NCBI RefSeq assembly: GCF_013113835.1
Contig: NZ_VTYQ01000006.1
Coordinates: 186,001-250,000 of the forward strand
Length of the DNA stretch: 64,000 nucleotides
Direction: 5' to 3'
Origin: Vibrio sp. RE88
GTDB lineage: Bacteria; Pseudomonadota; Gammaproteobacteria; Enterobacterales; Vibrionaceae
Part shown: positions 27,930 through 35,446 of the stretch, piece by piece
How positions within the stretch are numbered: position 1 is the stretch's first letter
How the letters are laid out: the number at the start of each line of letters is the position of its first letter
Made by a program: the position numbers and the translations under genes
The notes under the pieces: model-generated
What the model saw: only the letters and a program-made list of their open reading frames with translations
Told to the model about the DNA's origin: nothing
The model's database searches: none

Positions 27930-29159
27930 CTAAAACATCTCACGAACACTGGTATCACTACGCATAATGTTAACCGTTCGGGTATAACCAAACGAGAGGC
28001 CTCGACACCAATAGTCATTTTTTATCAGTACCTTACATATCCTCCTCCAACTCGGAACTTGCTTCATTGATTCAAGTTTTCTGTCTGCTGCATCTGGAAT
28101 GTAATGAATTCCTTTATCCGGACCATGTTTTCGCCACCACCACAAAAACTTGAATATTCTCTCACGGTAATGCTGCTCCAGGTGTGGGGGCATGGTTTTC
28201 AATAGATACTCACTGTATTCACGGTAAGTGAAGCCGTCTGGCAACTCAAAACGATAGTAACCTAGTACCCTTCCCTGCTCTTTGGTATAACGAGCCCCAA
28301 AATTGCAACCTTCAACTCTTGAAAGCAATTTAATCCAGGTTTCAGGCTCAATCATCTGATATAACCACAAGCCCTTTCGTTGCTCATCCCCAAAAGGCTG
28401 ACACAATCGCTGTTGAGAAAGTGGAACTCCTGCTTTTTGCATTGAATCGTAAACATGGTTGTAGTCCCAACTGAAACGTCCATTGGCAACCCAGATATCA
28501 GACACTTTCCAATCATAAATGGGGTAAGCCATAAAGACGTCTTTCTGCATTTTTGTTGTCCATGAACGACTTTGGTACTTCTCCTTTTTTCGATTTTTGA
28601 CTGTGTTAAAACGATTAAGTGATTCATCAGCTCTCAAACCGATGAGTACCGCTATTTTTTCTACTTTACATTGCTGATACCAGCTAGCAAATTCGAATAC
28701 AAAATCTTCAAATTCCATACCTGCATAAAAAAAGGGCCAAGCTTGCTCGCTACTTATCACACCCATAGAATTCGGGAGTCCTCTGACCCAGCGGTGTTTA
28801 CTCTCTGGGTCCCAGCATAACCATTTGGGCTCAAACTGAGAGACTGAGTTACGCAAACTGAGCGGTAAACAGACCCAATATGGACGAATCTTATTGGAGT
28901 TGATCATGCGTTTAATAAACCTTTCCGTCTCCATGTACTGAGCTTCAAAGTCAACAATTAAAACATCAATAGGTAGACGGCCTCTTCGTTCTCCTTCTTC
29001 AATAGCTAAATTAAGTAGTACACCAGAGTCTTTACCTCCAGAAAAAGATACATAAAAGTGATTAAAATGATCAAATATATAGGAGACTCTGCTTTTAGCA
29101 GCTTCGAATACATCCTGCTCTAGCCATTGTTTTTTACGGCCTGTGTTGGACTTGGTCAT
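27930..29159 (-). CDS. PAPS-reductase-like protein with DUF3440, IbrA-like
   Basis: This 409-residue protein has an N-terminal ATP-pyrophosphatase (PAPS reductase) domain with the PP-loop SGGKDS at residues 40-45, and a C-terminal DUF3440 region with the segment GLWLYQMIEPETW. The catalytic ECGLHE cysteine motif of genuine PAPS reductases is not visible, so sulfate reduction is unlikely; ATP-dependent activation of another substrate is more probable. It is co-transcribed with the ParB-like gene 12 bases downstream, as in ibrAB. The Dnd sulfur-modification enzyme DndC shares the same fold, but no DndB, DndD or DndE is present. Confidence 0.82.
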   Translation of the reverse strand: MTKSNTGRKKQWLEQDVFEAAKSRVSYIFDHFNHFYVSFSGGKDSGVLLNLAIEEGERRGRLPIDVLIVDFEAQYMETERFIKRMINSNKIRPYWVCLPLSLRNSVSQFEPKWLCWDPESKHRWVRGLPNSMGVISSEQAWPFFYAGMEFEDFVFEFASWYQQCKVEKIAVLIGLRADESLNRFNTVKNRKKEKYQSRSWTTKMQKDVFMAYPIYDWKVSDIWVANGRFSWDYNHVYDSMQKAGVPLSQQRLCQPFGDEQRKGLWLYQMIEPETWIKLLSRVEGCNFGARYTKEQGRVLGYYRFELPDGFTYREYSEYLLKTMPPHLEQHYRERIFKFLWWWRKHGPDKGIHYIPDAADRKLESMKQVPSWRRICKVLIKNDYWCRGLSFGYTRTVNIMRSDTSVREMF

Positions 29160-29376
29160 ATCTTGAGTTCCTCATGAACATGAGTGACGAGTGTTGCTTA
29201 GCGATTCGACAGAAATCAAAAGATTAAATAACTGGGAAATCGCTTCAACGATACAGTAAACACATAACCAAAGAATAATAATTCAGCTTCATATCAACAC
29301 TTATGAAATAATCATCATTTAATCTATAAAAATTAATTTGAAAAGATAATTAATCCTTAATAACTAATATATGGAG
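29160..29376. other. Intergenic region upstream of the IbrA-like gene
   Basis: This is an AT-rich stretch with no ORF of note. It should hold the leftward promoter of the ibrAB-like operon and the rightward promoter of the structured RNA candidate; TTGAAA at about 29336 is a possible -35 for the latter, without a convincing -10. Confidence 0.4.
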
Positions 29377-29536
29377 CTGTAGAAGCGTAAGCTGACTTTC
29401 GTGGAGTGACGACAACTGCTCAATTTACAGCGTCTTGTGGTTCGTCGTTGCTTCCTTTCCCTACAGAGCTAGTTTGGACATCTAGACGTGATTAGCTGTG
29501 TGCTTTGGGGTGACTCTTCTCACCCCACTTTTTTAT
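29377..29536 (+). ncRNA. Candidate structured small RNA ending in an intrinsic terminator
   Basis: There is a perfect rightward intrinsic terminator at 29507-29536 but no rightward protein gene upstream of it for several kilobases. The preceding 130 bases can fold: CTGTAG (29377-29382) pairs with CTACAG (29461-29466), GAAGC (29382-29386) with GCTTC (29450-29454), and inside this GACGACAA (29408-29415) pairs with TTGT and CGTC at 29435-29446. The element is more GC-rich than the AT-rich DNA on its left. The 5' end is a guess from the outermost pairing. It converges with the lipoprotein gene and could act in trans or antisense to the 3' end of that mRNA. Confidence 0.5.
29507..29536 (+). terminator. 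Intrinsic terminator, rightward
   Basis: The perfect 7-bp stem GGGGTGA / TCACCCC with loop CTCTTC is followed by ACTTTTTTAT. The U-run is only on the plus strand. The hairpin also lies just behind the restored stop of the lipoprotein gene (29537), so it may serve as its transcript end too. Confidence 0.88.
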
Positions 29537-29635
29537 CTACTGTTCTGAAACACAAGTAGCGTAAGTTCGTTTCTCGGGTAACAAACTTAACCTCTGTCCT
29601 GTCAGCATATTTACACTAACGTAATGAAGCCCCCC
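29537..29635 (-). pseudogene. Out-of-frame 3' end of the lipoprotein gene
   Basis: The stretch after the G6 run, read in the alternative frame, encodes about 31 residues ending YATCVSEQ and a TAG at 29537-29539. HYVSVNMLTGQ followed by a Thr-Tyr-x-Thr-Cys-Val ending is what DUF1566-type domains normally show. The frame stays open from the run to the stop, and the stop sits directly beside the terminator hairpin. This indicates a one-base loss in the run (G7 to G6), real or a sequencing artefact. Confidence 0.7.
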
Positions 29636-30789
29636 TTATCCTCAGACCTAACATGTGGCATTCCTGAAGAGTAAAAGTTATACATTGGCCAACCATAAGT
29701 TGAACCTACAGACATTGATGTTAATTCAGTCAGTTCTTCAAGATTAGGTTTTCGCCAGTTGCTTCTCCCATTGAAGTTGATCGCCGCTAAATCTGCACAA
29801 TAACGTTCATGCTGACCAAACTGCCCCTCATCAACTGGCTTACCAAAATCTTTTACATTCTGGTCGTACCCATCATTTCTCATTAGAGCAAACGCATTAG
29901 AACCACTTCCTCCGTCAACCGTAAACCCGCTATGTGTATAACCTGAGTTATACATTGTGTTGTCAGAGTAATACCACATGTAGTTCATCACCATTACTCT
30001 AGGTGGTTCAGTAAACCACTTTCCGTCTGCTTGCCCTGAACTGCCTACGATAATATGCAAGCACTCTTCTGTTAGATTGGTCCTATCTGTGTTCCCTTCC
30101 ACACCACAAGTTTCCAACTGCCTTGGTGTCTCAAATAGAATCACTGGTGTGAGTAAGCCATTGTACTCTGCTTGAGCACTAAACTTACCTTTCGCACCAG
30201 CAATCAATCGACCTTCAGAGTCGATGGTATAACAAGGCTCTCCATTACACTCTTCTGAAACAGCATTCCACGAGACTTCAGCAGTTACCTCTTGCAGCTT
30301 TAAATCATCGTCTAATGAATAAATCTCGATTTGAAAAGGACGTCCTGACAGCTCTTGATTTTGTCTTTGAACATGAGGAGCAGAATTTGGTGGCATCGGT
30401 GAGCGTGTAAATTGGTAATGAAGTATTGCAGTATCCGTTGGTGTATCCGCGTCATCTGGACGGCCACCACTGGAGTCCTCATCGCTCTGGCCTGTGTCTT
30501 CCTCAGGGGAATCTAAATCAGAACCTCCATCACCAGAATCTGAGTTCTCTTCAGGGTTAGATGTTCCACTATCTTCTTCACCTTGCCCATTAGATGGTTC
30601 ATCATCTTCCGCGTCTTGATTTACATCATTGTCTTGATTGGAATTGTTATCGTGGTTTTCATCTGTGCCTGATGATGTACCTTGCGTTCCGCCGTCAACT
30701 TCGCTTTGTGACAGCTCTCCACTATCACCGCAGCCTGACAGACCAATCATAAGACTCAAGCTACACGCTAATAAACTTGAACGATGCAA
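29611..30789 (-). CDS. Acidic surface lipoprotein with DUF1566-like C-terminal domain, frameshifted near the 3' end
   Basis: This 392-residue lipoprotein has a hydrophobic signal with lipobox LSGC (cysteine 20), an Asp/Glu/Ser/Asn-rich low-complexity linker (~24-115) and a domain ending in the DUF1566-like part (RYCADLAAINFNGRSNWRKP, LTELTSMS). It stops early at GGFITLV. Adding one G to the G6 run at 29630-29635 restores a frame reading GGLHYVSVNMLTGQ and ending TYATCVSEQ at 29537, the usual finish of this domain. So the gene is either frameshifted or switches by slippage. The TTG at 30789 has no ribosome site; a strong GGTGAGG lies seven bases before an in-frame ATA at 30816. Likely surface-exposed. 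Confidence 0.72.
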   Translation of the reverse strand: MHRSSLLACSLSLMIGLSGCGDSGELSQSEVDGGTQGTSSGTDENHDNNSNQDNDVNQDAEDDEPSNGQGEEDSGTSNPEENSDSGDGGSDLDSPEEDTGQSDEDSSGGRPDDADTPTDTAILHYQFTRSPMPPNSAPHVQRQNQELSGRPFQIEIYSLDDDLKLQEVTAEVSWNAVSEECNGEPCYTIDSEGRLIAGAKGKFSAQAEYNGLLTPVILFETPRQLETCGVEGNTDRTNLTEECLHIIVGSSGQADGKWFTEPPRVMVMNYMWYYSDNTMYNSGYTHSGFTVDGGSGSNAFALMRNDGYDQNVKDFGKPVDEGQFGQHERYCADLAAINFNGRSNWRKPNLEELTELTSMSVGSTYGWPMYNFYSSGMPHVRSEDKGGFITLV

Positions 30790-30816
30790 TCTTGTATTTT
30801 TATTAGTAGAGCTTAT

Positions 30817-31133
30817 ATTTAATCCTCACCTGTGAATTTAGATATTTACTTGTTCAAAACTGAGCAAGCGAGGTGAGAATATTTATCCCTATGAGTTTAA
30901 ACGAATAAATATATTTAATTTATAAAATATAAAACCATAACATCTTTATTTAAGATACTAATTTATTGGTATTTATATAAATTAAATGATAGAAGTTGAA
31001 TTATATGGGTGGTTGATTCAGTGTGACGAGAAGTTAATGACGTTATAGATTGATTTGCGGTTAAAAATTATTCGGAACGTAAGCCCTAGGGAAATCCTTA
31101 TCTCCTAGGCTTAAGGCAGTAAATAGACTCATA
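30817..31133. other. Intergenic region upstream of the lipoprotein gene
   Basis: This very AT-rich spacer contains the ribosome-site-like GGTGAGG (minus strand, about 30824-30830) of the lipoprotein and, near its right end, an imperfect hairpin (31081-31112) behind the DUF3316 gene. No other element is recognised. Confidence 0.5.
31081..31112. terminator. Imperfect hairpin behind the DUF3316 gene
   Basis: AAGCCCTAGG and CCTAGGCTT can form a stem of about nine base pairs with one bulge around a 13-base loop, 22 bases after the DUF3316 stop. No immediate U-run; TTTTTAA follows about 20 bases later on the minus strand. Confidence 0.4.
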
Positions 31134-31475
31134 TTAGTCTTTTTGTTTCGCTTTAAATTGGTAATCGAAATTCAGGATAGAGCGATACTTCACCTCTCCA
31201 CGATTACTTGCGTACTCTTCTACTTTCACTTTGAAGTCATCCAATTTGATGTCGCCTACATGTGAATAGCCTAATGTTGCAAACTCGTTTTTGCGCTCTG
31301 CTTGGGACATGTCCTGCATAGAATCTTTCAAATTGAAGCCAGCTTCATAAGCCGCCGTTTTGCTATCAAATGAACCCGCAGAAATGTTTTGCTCACCGCT
31401 GATGTTAACAAAAGAAGAAGCGAAAGCAGAAGTTGCTAGTAACATAGTAGAAGTAAGAGTAATTAAACGTTTCAT
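31134..31475 (-). CDS. DUF3316 family small secreted protein
   Basis: This 113-residue protein has a signal peptide (MKRLITLTSTMLLATSAFA) and a mature part of about 94 residues, matching the DUF3316 family known mainly from Vibrio and relatives. Family-type features are AAYEAGFNLKDSM in the first third and VKYRSILNFDYQFKAK at the end. It is probably periplasmic. The start has an excellent ribosome site (GAGGAAAT). Function unknown; it is monocistronic. Confidence 0.75.
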   Translation of the reverse strand: MKRLITLTSTMLLATSAFASSFVNISGEQNISAGSFDSKTAAYEAGFNLKDSMQDMSQAERKNEFATLGYSHVGDIKLDDFKVKVEEYASNRGEVKYRSILNFDYQFKAKQKD

Positions 31476-31670
31476 AATTATTTCCTCACATTTTGTATTT
31501 AGTAAGATTGGTTATACAGAATGTTTCTCCAATCGACAGAGCCCATTTTATATTGCACAGTCGTGCAGTAAATAGGCATTCTGTCCATTCATTGTGGAAA
31601 ATATTGCACCAATATATGTCACACCAATGTCACTAAATGGTTGGATTTTGCACGTAGAGTGAAAACAAAA

Positions 31671-31691
31671 AGAGCGCCTGATAGGCGCTCT
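31671..31691 (-). terminator. Intrinsic terminator after the LysR gene
   Basis: The perfect stem AGAGCGCC / GGCGCTCT with loop TATCA is followed on the minus strand by TTTTTGTTTTC. Confidence 0.9.
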
Positions 31692-31706
31692 AGATTGAAC
31701 TGGGTA

Positions 31707-32630
31707 TCAATGAAACCGTTGTTCCCAAATTGGCGGGGTACCTATGATTTCTTCAACAGCTTCAATGAAAAATTTAACCAAAGGTGGCTGGTTTCGATGT
31801 GAATACATGGCGTAAATACCACTCTGTGTGTAAATATCAGCATAGGGGAGCAGCTTCACCAACCCCATCTCATTGAGAGGTTCTGGCAGCATAAAATCAC
31901 AGATCAAACCGTAACCAATACCCGCTTTCATACCTTCTATCATCAACTCGGCTTCATTAACAAAGTACTTACCGTTCATTTCGTATGAGGTAAGTTCATC
32001 CCCATTTGTCCCACTAGACATTTGGAATCGGTCTGCGGTCATGCTGCCATTGGTATACACAATAGAAGGGAGAGAAACGAGCTCCTCTGGCGTTTCTGGG
32101 TTGCCATGAAGTTCAACAAACTCTCGAGAGGCGAGAAGTGAAAAGTCATTCGGTGCGATTTTTTTGGCTACAAGGTTTGAATCCTGAAGTTTGCCGATGC
32201 GGAACACAACATCAAAGCGTTCACCAATCACATCCACCCTACGATCATCCAAAATCAGTTCAATGGTGATTTGCGGATACTTCGCCATAAACTTTTCGAT
32301 AGCAGGCTGAAGGTACATACGACCAAAAACCGTCGCGCTTGAAATTCTTAAGTGGCCCTTGGGCTCATTGTGGTAGGTATCTGCAATATTGCGGGTATCA
32401 GCCAATAACTCTCTGACTTTTCTGGCTTGGTGAACAATATCCTGCCCTGCTGATGTCAGCGCTAAAGAACGTGTCGAGCGATTGAGCAGACGCACACCCA
32501 GTGTCTCTTCCAGTTTTTTGATCTGCTTAGACAAGACAGAGCGATCCATATGTAAACGTTCAGCTGCTTTTGCAAATGACCCTGACTCCGAGACCTCAAG
32601 TAACATTTCCAGTCGATTTGCAAAGTCCAT
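31707..32630 (-). CDS. LysR-family transcriptional regulator (CrgA/AphB-like group)
   Basis: This 307-residue LysR regulator has its helix-turn-helix at residues ~5-60 (GSFAKAAERLHMDRSVLSKQ, LNRSTRSLALTSAGQ) and an effector domain beginning near residue 90 (HLRISSATVFGRMYLQPAIEKF). The start is ATG with GGAGGTAGT upstream. It is divergent from an omptin gene across 360 bases that contain a perfect 7-5-7 inverted repeat. By the usual LysR layout it may regulate the omptin gene and itself. The effector is unknown. Confidence 0.88.
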   Translation of the reverse strand: MDFANRLEMLLEVSESGSFAKAAERLHMDRSVLSKQIKKLEETLGVRLLNRSTRSLALTSAGQDIVHQARKVRELLADTRNIADTYHNEPKGHLRISSATVFGRMYLQPAIEKFMAKYPQITIELILDDRRVDVIGERFDVVFRIGKLQDSNLVAKKIAPNDFSLLASREFVELHGNPETPEELVSLPSIVYTNGSMTADRFQMSSGTNGDELTSYEMNGKYFVNEAELMIEGMKAGIGYGLICDFMLPEPLNEMGLVKLLPYADIYTQSGIYAMYSHRNQPPLVKFFIEAVEEIIGTPPIWEQRFH

Positions 32631-32706
32631 ACTACCTCCAGTTTATTACAGCCAAGCTTACTTATTGATAAGGCGGATATATTAACTCAAAGAATTACAT
32701 AATGAT

Positions 32707-32725
32707 TATAGACTTATTGTCTATA
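32707..32725. promoter_or_regulatory. Inverted repeat, probable LysR operator
   Basis: TATAGAC-TTATT-GTCTATA is a perfect 7-5-7 inverted repeat 77 bases upstream of the LysR start. Its size and the T...A ends suit the T-N11-A pattern of LysR binding sites. It lies in the only promoter region shared with the divergent omptin transcript. Confidence 0.6.
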
Positions 32726-32788
32726 GTTCATTTCTTTAATGTCCATAATTACTATTCGCGGCGAATTCTCCTTAATACAAGGAGGTTA

Positions 32789-32848
32789 ATGCAACACAAA
32801 CCAGCTCTCTGGTTTTCGCTCCTCAGTATTGACCTCAATCTCAGGTAA
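32789..32848 (+). CDS. Short leader ORF upstream of the omptin gene
   Basis: A 19-codon ORF starts with ATG three bases after a perfect AAGGAGG ribosome site and ends with TAA 142 bases before the omptin start. The peptide reads MQHKPALWFSLLSIDLNLR. It has no run of one amino acid that would suggest classical attenuation, but the ribosome site is stronger than that of the omptin gene itself. It may be a regulatory leader, a remnant of a gene start, or a small protein. Confidence 0.45.
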   Translation: MQHKPALWFSLLSIDLNLR

Positions 32849-32990
32849 TCACCTGATATTTCGCTTTTCGTCCAATTTTTATACTCCATCCAATTTCATG
32901 CTGATTAGTCAAGCTAGTAGGCCTCTGGAATTCACCACTATTTCAATCATTTGGTTAAACATTTGTCATACCGGAGTATTTAAAACACTT

Positions 32991-33902
32991 ATGAAACAGT
33001 TAACTTTGATGCTAATTCCGCTCGCACTGGCGCCTAAAGCTATGGCAGCAGGCGATACGAATAATGTCACGCTAGAAGGATCTCTTGGCGTCTTGAATGG
33101 CTCATCAACGGAACTGGTTTACGACAGTACAGGAAGGAAGCTGAGTCAGCTTGACTGGGAGATCGATAATGTCCCGATCATCAAGTTAGGCGCTGCTTGG
33201 GATATTAATGAAAACTGGACGCTAAAGGGTAGTTTTTGGTCTGTGCTGACTGATGATGGCGACGCTCATATGGAGGACCGCGATTGGCTTAATGCTAATC
33301 AATCATCACCGACAGACATATCCATAAGCCCAGACACTAAGTTGCGAGATGCTCATGAGGTTGACATCAATGCAACCTACTGGCTGCTCAGCGAAAGCAG
33401 CTACAAAGTCGGTGCTCTGGCAGGCTATCAATATAATCTCTTCAAGTGGGACGGCATTGGTGGCACTTATTCCTACAATAATGGAGCTGACGTAGGCTCT
33501 TTCCCAAACGTCGTAGGCATAGACTATAAGCAGGAATTCAGCGTGCTATATCTTGGACTATCTGGAGAATACAAGCTGGATAAATCGGACTTTGGTGCGC
33601 AAATCAAATGGAGTCCATGGGTTGATGCAAAAGATGTAGACCATCACAACATGCGCGATCTGACCTTCTACGAGCAAAGCAATCGTAATTCCGATTTTCT
33701 CTCGTTATCGCTCAACTATGGTTACCACTTTACACCAAGCATGAAGCTATACGCTGAGTATGTTTATACCAAATACTCTGAAGCGAAAGCGGATACCACC
33801 ATCGTTGACAACAGCTCTGGTGACTCTGGAGTAGTGCCTAATGGCGCTGGTTTGGATAACCACAATTCAACCGTTTCAGTTGGCCTGAAATACACATTCT
33901 AG
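32991..33902 (+). CDS. Omptin-family outer-membrane protease
   Basis: This 303-residue outer-membrane aspartyl-type protease of the OmpT/Pla/SopA family cleaves peptides and host proteins between basic residues at the cell surface. Signal peptide is ~1-20 (APKAMAA). The active-site residues are conserved: MEDRDW gives D96 and D98 (OmpT D83, D85) and VDAKDVDHH gives D217 and H219 (OmpT D210, H212). The end LKYTF is a typical barrel terminus. ATG at 32991 is chosen because the signal peptide starts there; the frame is open further upstream without sense. GGAG lies 15 bases before the start, a weak spacing. A LysR gene is divergent, and a terminator follows. Confidence 0.92.
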   Translation: MKQLTLMLIPLALAPKAMAAGDTNNVTLEGSLGVLNGSSTELVYDSTGRKLSQLDWEIDNVPIIKLGAAWDINENWTLKGSFWSVLTDDGDAHMEDRDWLNANQSSPTDISISPDTKLRDAHEVDINATYWLLSESSYKVGALAGYQYNLFKWDGIGGTYSYNNGADVGSFPNVVGIDYKQEFSVLYLGLSGEYKLDKSDFGAQIKWSPWVDAKDVDHHNMRDLTFYEQSNRNSDFLSLSLNYGYHFTPSMKLYAEYVYTKYSEAKADTTIVDNSSGDSGVVPNGAGLDNHNSTVSVGLKYTF

Positions 33903-33919
33903 TCACGAATAGGTGACTC

Positions 33920-33950
33920 AGAACGGTGCATGCGTTTGCGCCGTTCTTTT
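33920..33950 (+). terminator. Intrinsic terminator after the omptin gene
   Basis: AGAACGGTGC pairs with GCGCCGTTCT (one G-U type mismatch) around TGCATGCGTTT-like loop bases and is followed by TTTCTA. It separates the omptin and phytochelatin-synthase-like genes. Confidence 0.75.
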
Positions 33951-33984
33951 CTACACTCCCCAATCATCATCGGAATACAATCTC

Positions 33985-34791
33985 ATGAAACACTCTATTA
34001 AATGGTCTCTGGCAGCTTTGATTATTAGCTGCAGTTTTAACGCACTGGCGGCAAAAATTGTCTATTGGGACGATGCTGAATCTTTTGAACGCTTGGTTTC
34101 GTCAGAAAACAAAACAGACTTTGCTCGCCTTTCGGTTTACTACCAACCGCAAGAAAACAAAATGTTCTGTGGTGTCGCATCGGCTGCGATGGTGCTCAAT
34201 GCGCTGCGTGTTGATAGGACACCAGAGCAGATCCCACTTGATTCAAGTCAGTTCTCAACATTGGAATCCGGCTACCTGCCAAATGGCGGTGGCAATGTCG
34301 AGCACTCAGATAAATCCTATGTCAGCTGGTCTCCTCTGTTTCACCGTTATACTCAAAACACCGTGTTAATCCACTCACCTAAATCCAGAATTGAAATCCT
34401 AGGCAAGCCCGCGAAAGGCAGCCAGTTTAACGACTACGGGTTGCAGCTTTCTCAATTCGTCGATCTGGTTAAATCCAATGGCGCTAAAGTCGTCAGCTAC
34501 GAGCTACAAAACATTGACGATATCGACGCAATTAAGGCCAATATGGTCACGGCACTGAGTCAGCCAGAACATTATCTGGTGGTAAACTATGCTCGAAAAG
34601 GCGTTGAGCAAAAAGGTGGTGGGCATTACGCGCCAGTGGCGGCTTATGATGGAGATTCGGATTCATTTCTCATCTTAGATCCTAACAACGCTGACTACTT
34701 GTGGCATTGGGTTGATGCCACCAGCATGATCAAAGCGATGAATACAATCGATGTTGACAGATACCGCGGCTACGCCATTATCTCCGACTAA
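33985..34791 (+). CDS. Phytochelatin synthase-like cysteine peptidase
   Basis: This 268-residue protein has a signal peptide (~1-22, ending NALAA), so it is probably periplasmic. The Cys-His-Asp triad of the phytochelatin synthase/C83 papain-like fold is visible: catalytic cysteine in NKMFCGVASAAMVLNAL (near residue 53), histidine in GGGHYAPVAAYD (near 214) and aspartate in FLILDPNNADY (near 231). Bacterial members lacking the plant C-terminal domain mostly cleave glutathione to gamma-Glu-Cys rather than making phytochelatin polymers. ATG at 33985 is used as it begins the signal peptide. It follows the omptin gene but has a terminator in between. Confidence 0.85.
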   Translation: MKHSIKWSLAALIISCSFNALAAKIVYWDDAESFERLVSSENKTDFARLSVYYQPQENKMFCGVASAAMVLNALRVDRTPEQIPLDSSQFSTLESGYLPNGGGNVEHSDKSYVSWSPLFHRYTQNTVLIHSPKSRIEILGKPAKGSQFNDYGLQLSQFVDLVKSNGAKVVSYELQNIDDIDAIKANMVTALSQPEHYLVVNYARKGVEQKGGGHYAPVAAYDGDSDSFLILDPNNADYLWHWVDATSMIKAMNTIDVDRYRGYAIISD

Positions 34792-34793
34792 TA

Positions 34794-34827
34794 AAAGGCC
34801 AGTAAACCGTTTGGTTTGCTGGCCTTT
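34794..34827. terminator. Bidirectional terminator between the peptidase gene and msrQ
   Basis: The stem AAAGGCCAG / CTGGCCTTT is extended by an inner AAACC / GGTTT pair, between convergent stops. Confidence 0.85.
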
Positions 34828-34846
34828 CAACACTTCCCTTAAACGA

Positions 34847-35446
34847 TTAGCGAAGTAATCGCTGTTTAAGCGTTTTCCAACGAACACCAAGTAACACAAG
34901 GGCTATCAGAATATAGATTGTTGGTTCAGTGACCTCAGACTTTACCGACCAGTAGAAATGTATCGGTGCAAGCAGCAAGGCTAAATAAACCCAATTATGT
35001 AGCTTTTGCCATTTTGCTCCCAGTCTACGCTGCATTGCTTTGGTCGATGTTACAGACAGCGACAACAATATCAGCCACACAGCTCCACCTACGGTGAGAT
35101 AAGGACGTTTGATGAGCTCCGAAGCCAGTAAACTCCAGTCCAAGCCCAGATCCAGCGTCGCATAGGCGACTAAATGTAATACCGCCCAGAAAAAACTATA
35201 CAGCCCGACCAGTCGTCTGACTCTGACTAACGCCCCTTGCTTGGTCCATTTCGCTAATGGCGAGACCAGTAAAGAAACAAATAGCGTATTGAGTGCACTG
35301 ATACCCGTGTAGTGGATGATTCCCTGCACTGGGTCACCACCTAAATCACCCGCGAGAGCCTTGAGCACCAACAGCAGCAAGAAACTCAAAGACACACCAT
35401 GGATAACTACCTTCAGCCACGTAATCGCCCTTGGAGACAACCTCAT
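34847..35446 (-). CDS. msrQ: MsrQ, membrane heme subunit of the methionine sulfoxide reductase system
   Basis: This inner-membrane b-type heme protein of 199 residues (formerly YedZ) passes electrons to MsrP for repair of oxidised methionines in periplasmic proteins. It has about six membrane segments, and histidines suited to heme binding in IHYTGISAL, WAVLHLVAY and KLHNWVYLAL. The start is taken as the ATG at 35446, which overlaps the msrP stop (TGATG) and has GAGGAAG upstream. Confidence 0.92.
   Translation of the reverse strand: MRLSPRAITWLKVVIHGVSLSFLLLLVLKALAGDLGGDPVQGIIHYTGISALNTLFVSLLVSPLAKWTKQGALVRVRRLVGLYSFFWAVLHLVAYATLDLGLDWSLLASELIKRPYLTVGGAVWLILLSLSVTSTKAMQRRLGAKWQKLHNWVYLALLLAPIHFYWSVKSEVTEPTIYILIALVLLGVRWKTLKQRLLR

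Noticed and set aside
27297..29159. DNA phosphorothioation (Dnd) system
   Set aside because: The PP-loop protein and ParB-like protein recall DndC and DndB-type chemistry, but DndA/B/D/E are absent and the DUF3440 plus ParB-N pairing fits IbrAB better.
32829..32990. N-terminal extension of the omptin frame by 54 codons
   Set aside because: The extension has no signal-peptide character and overlaps the leader ORF region; the true signal peptide begins at the ATG at 32991.
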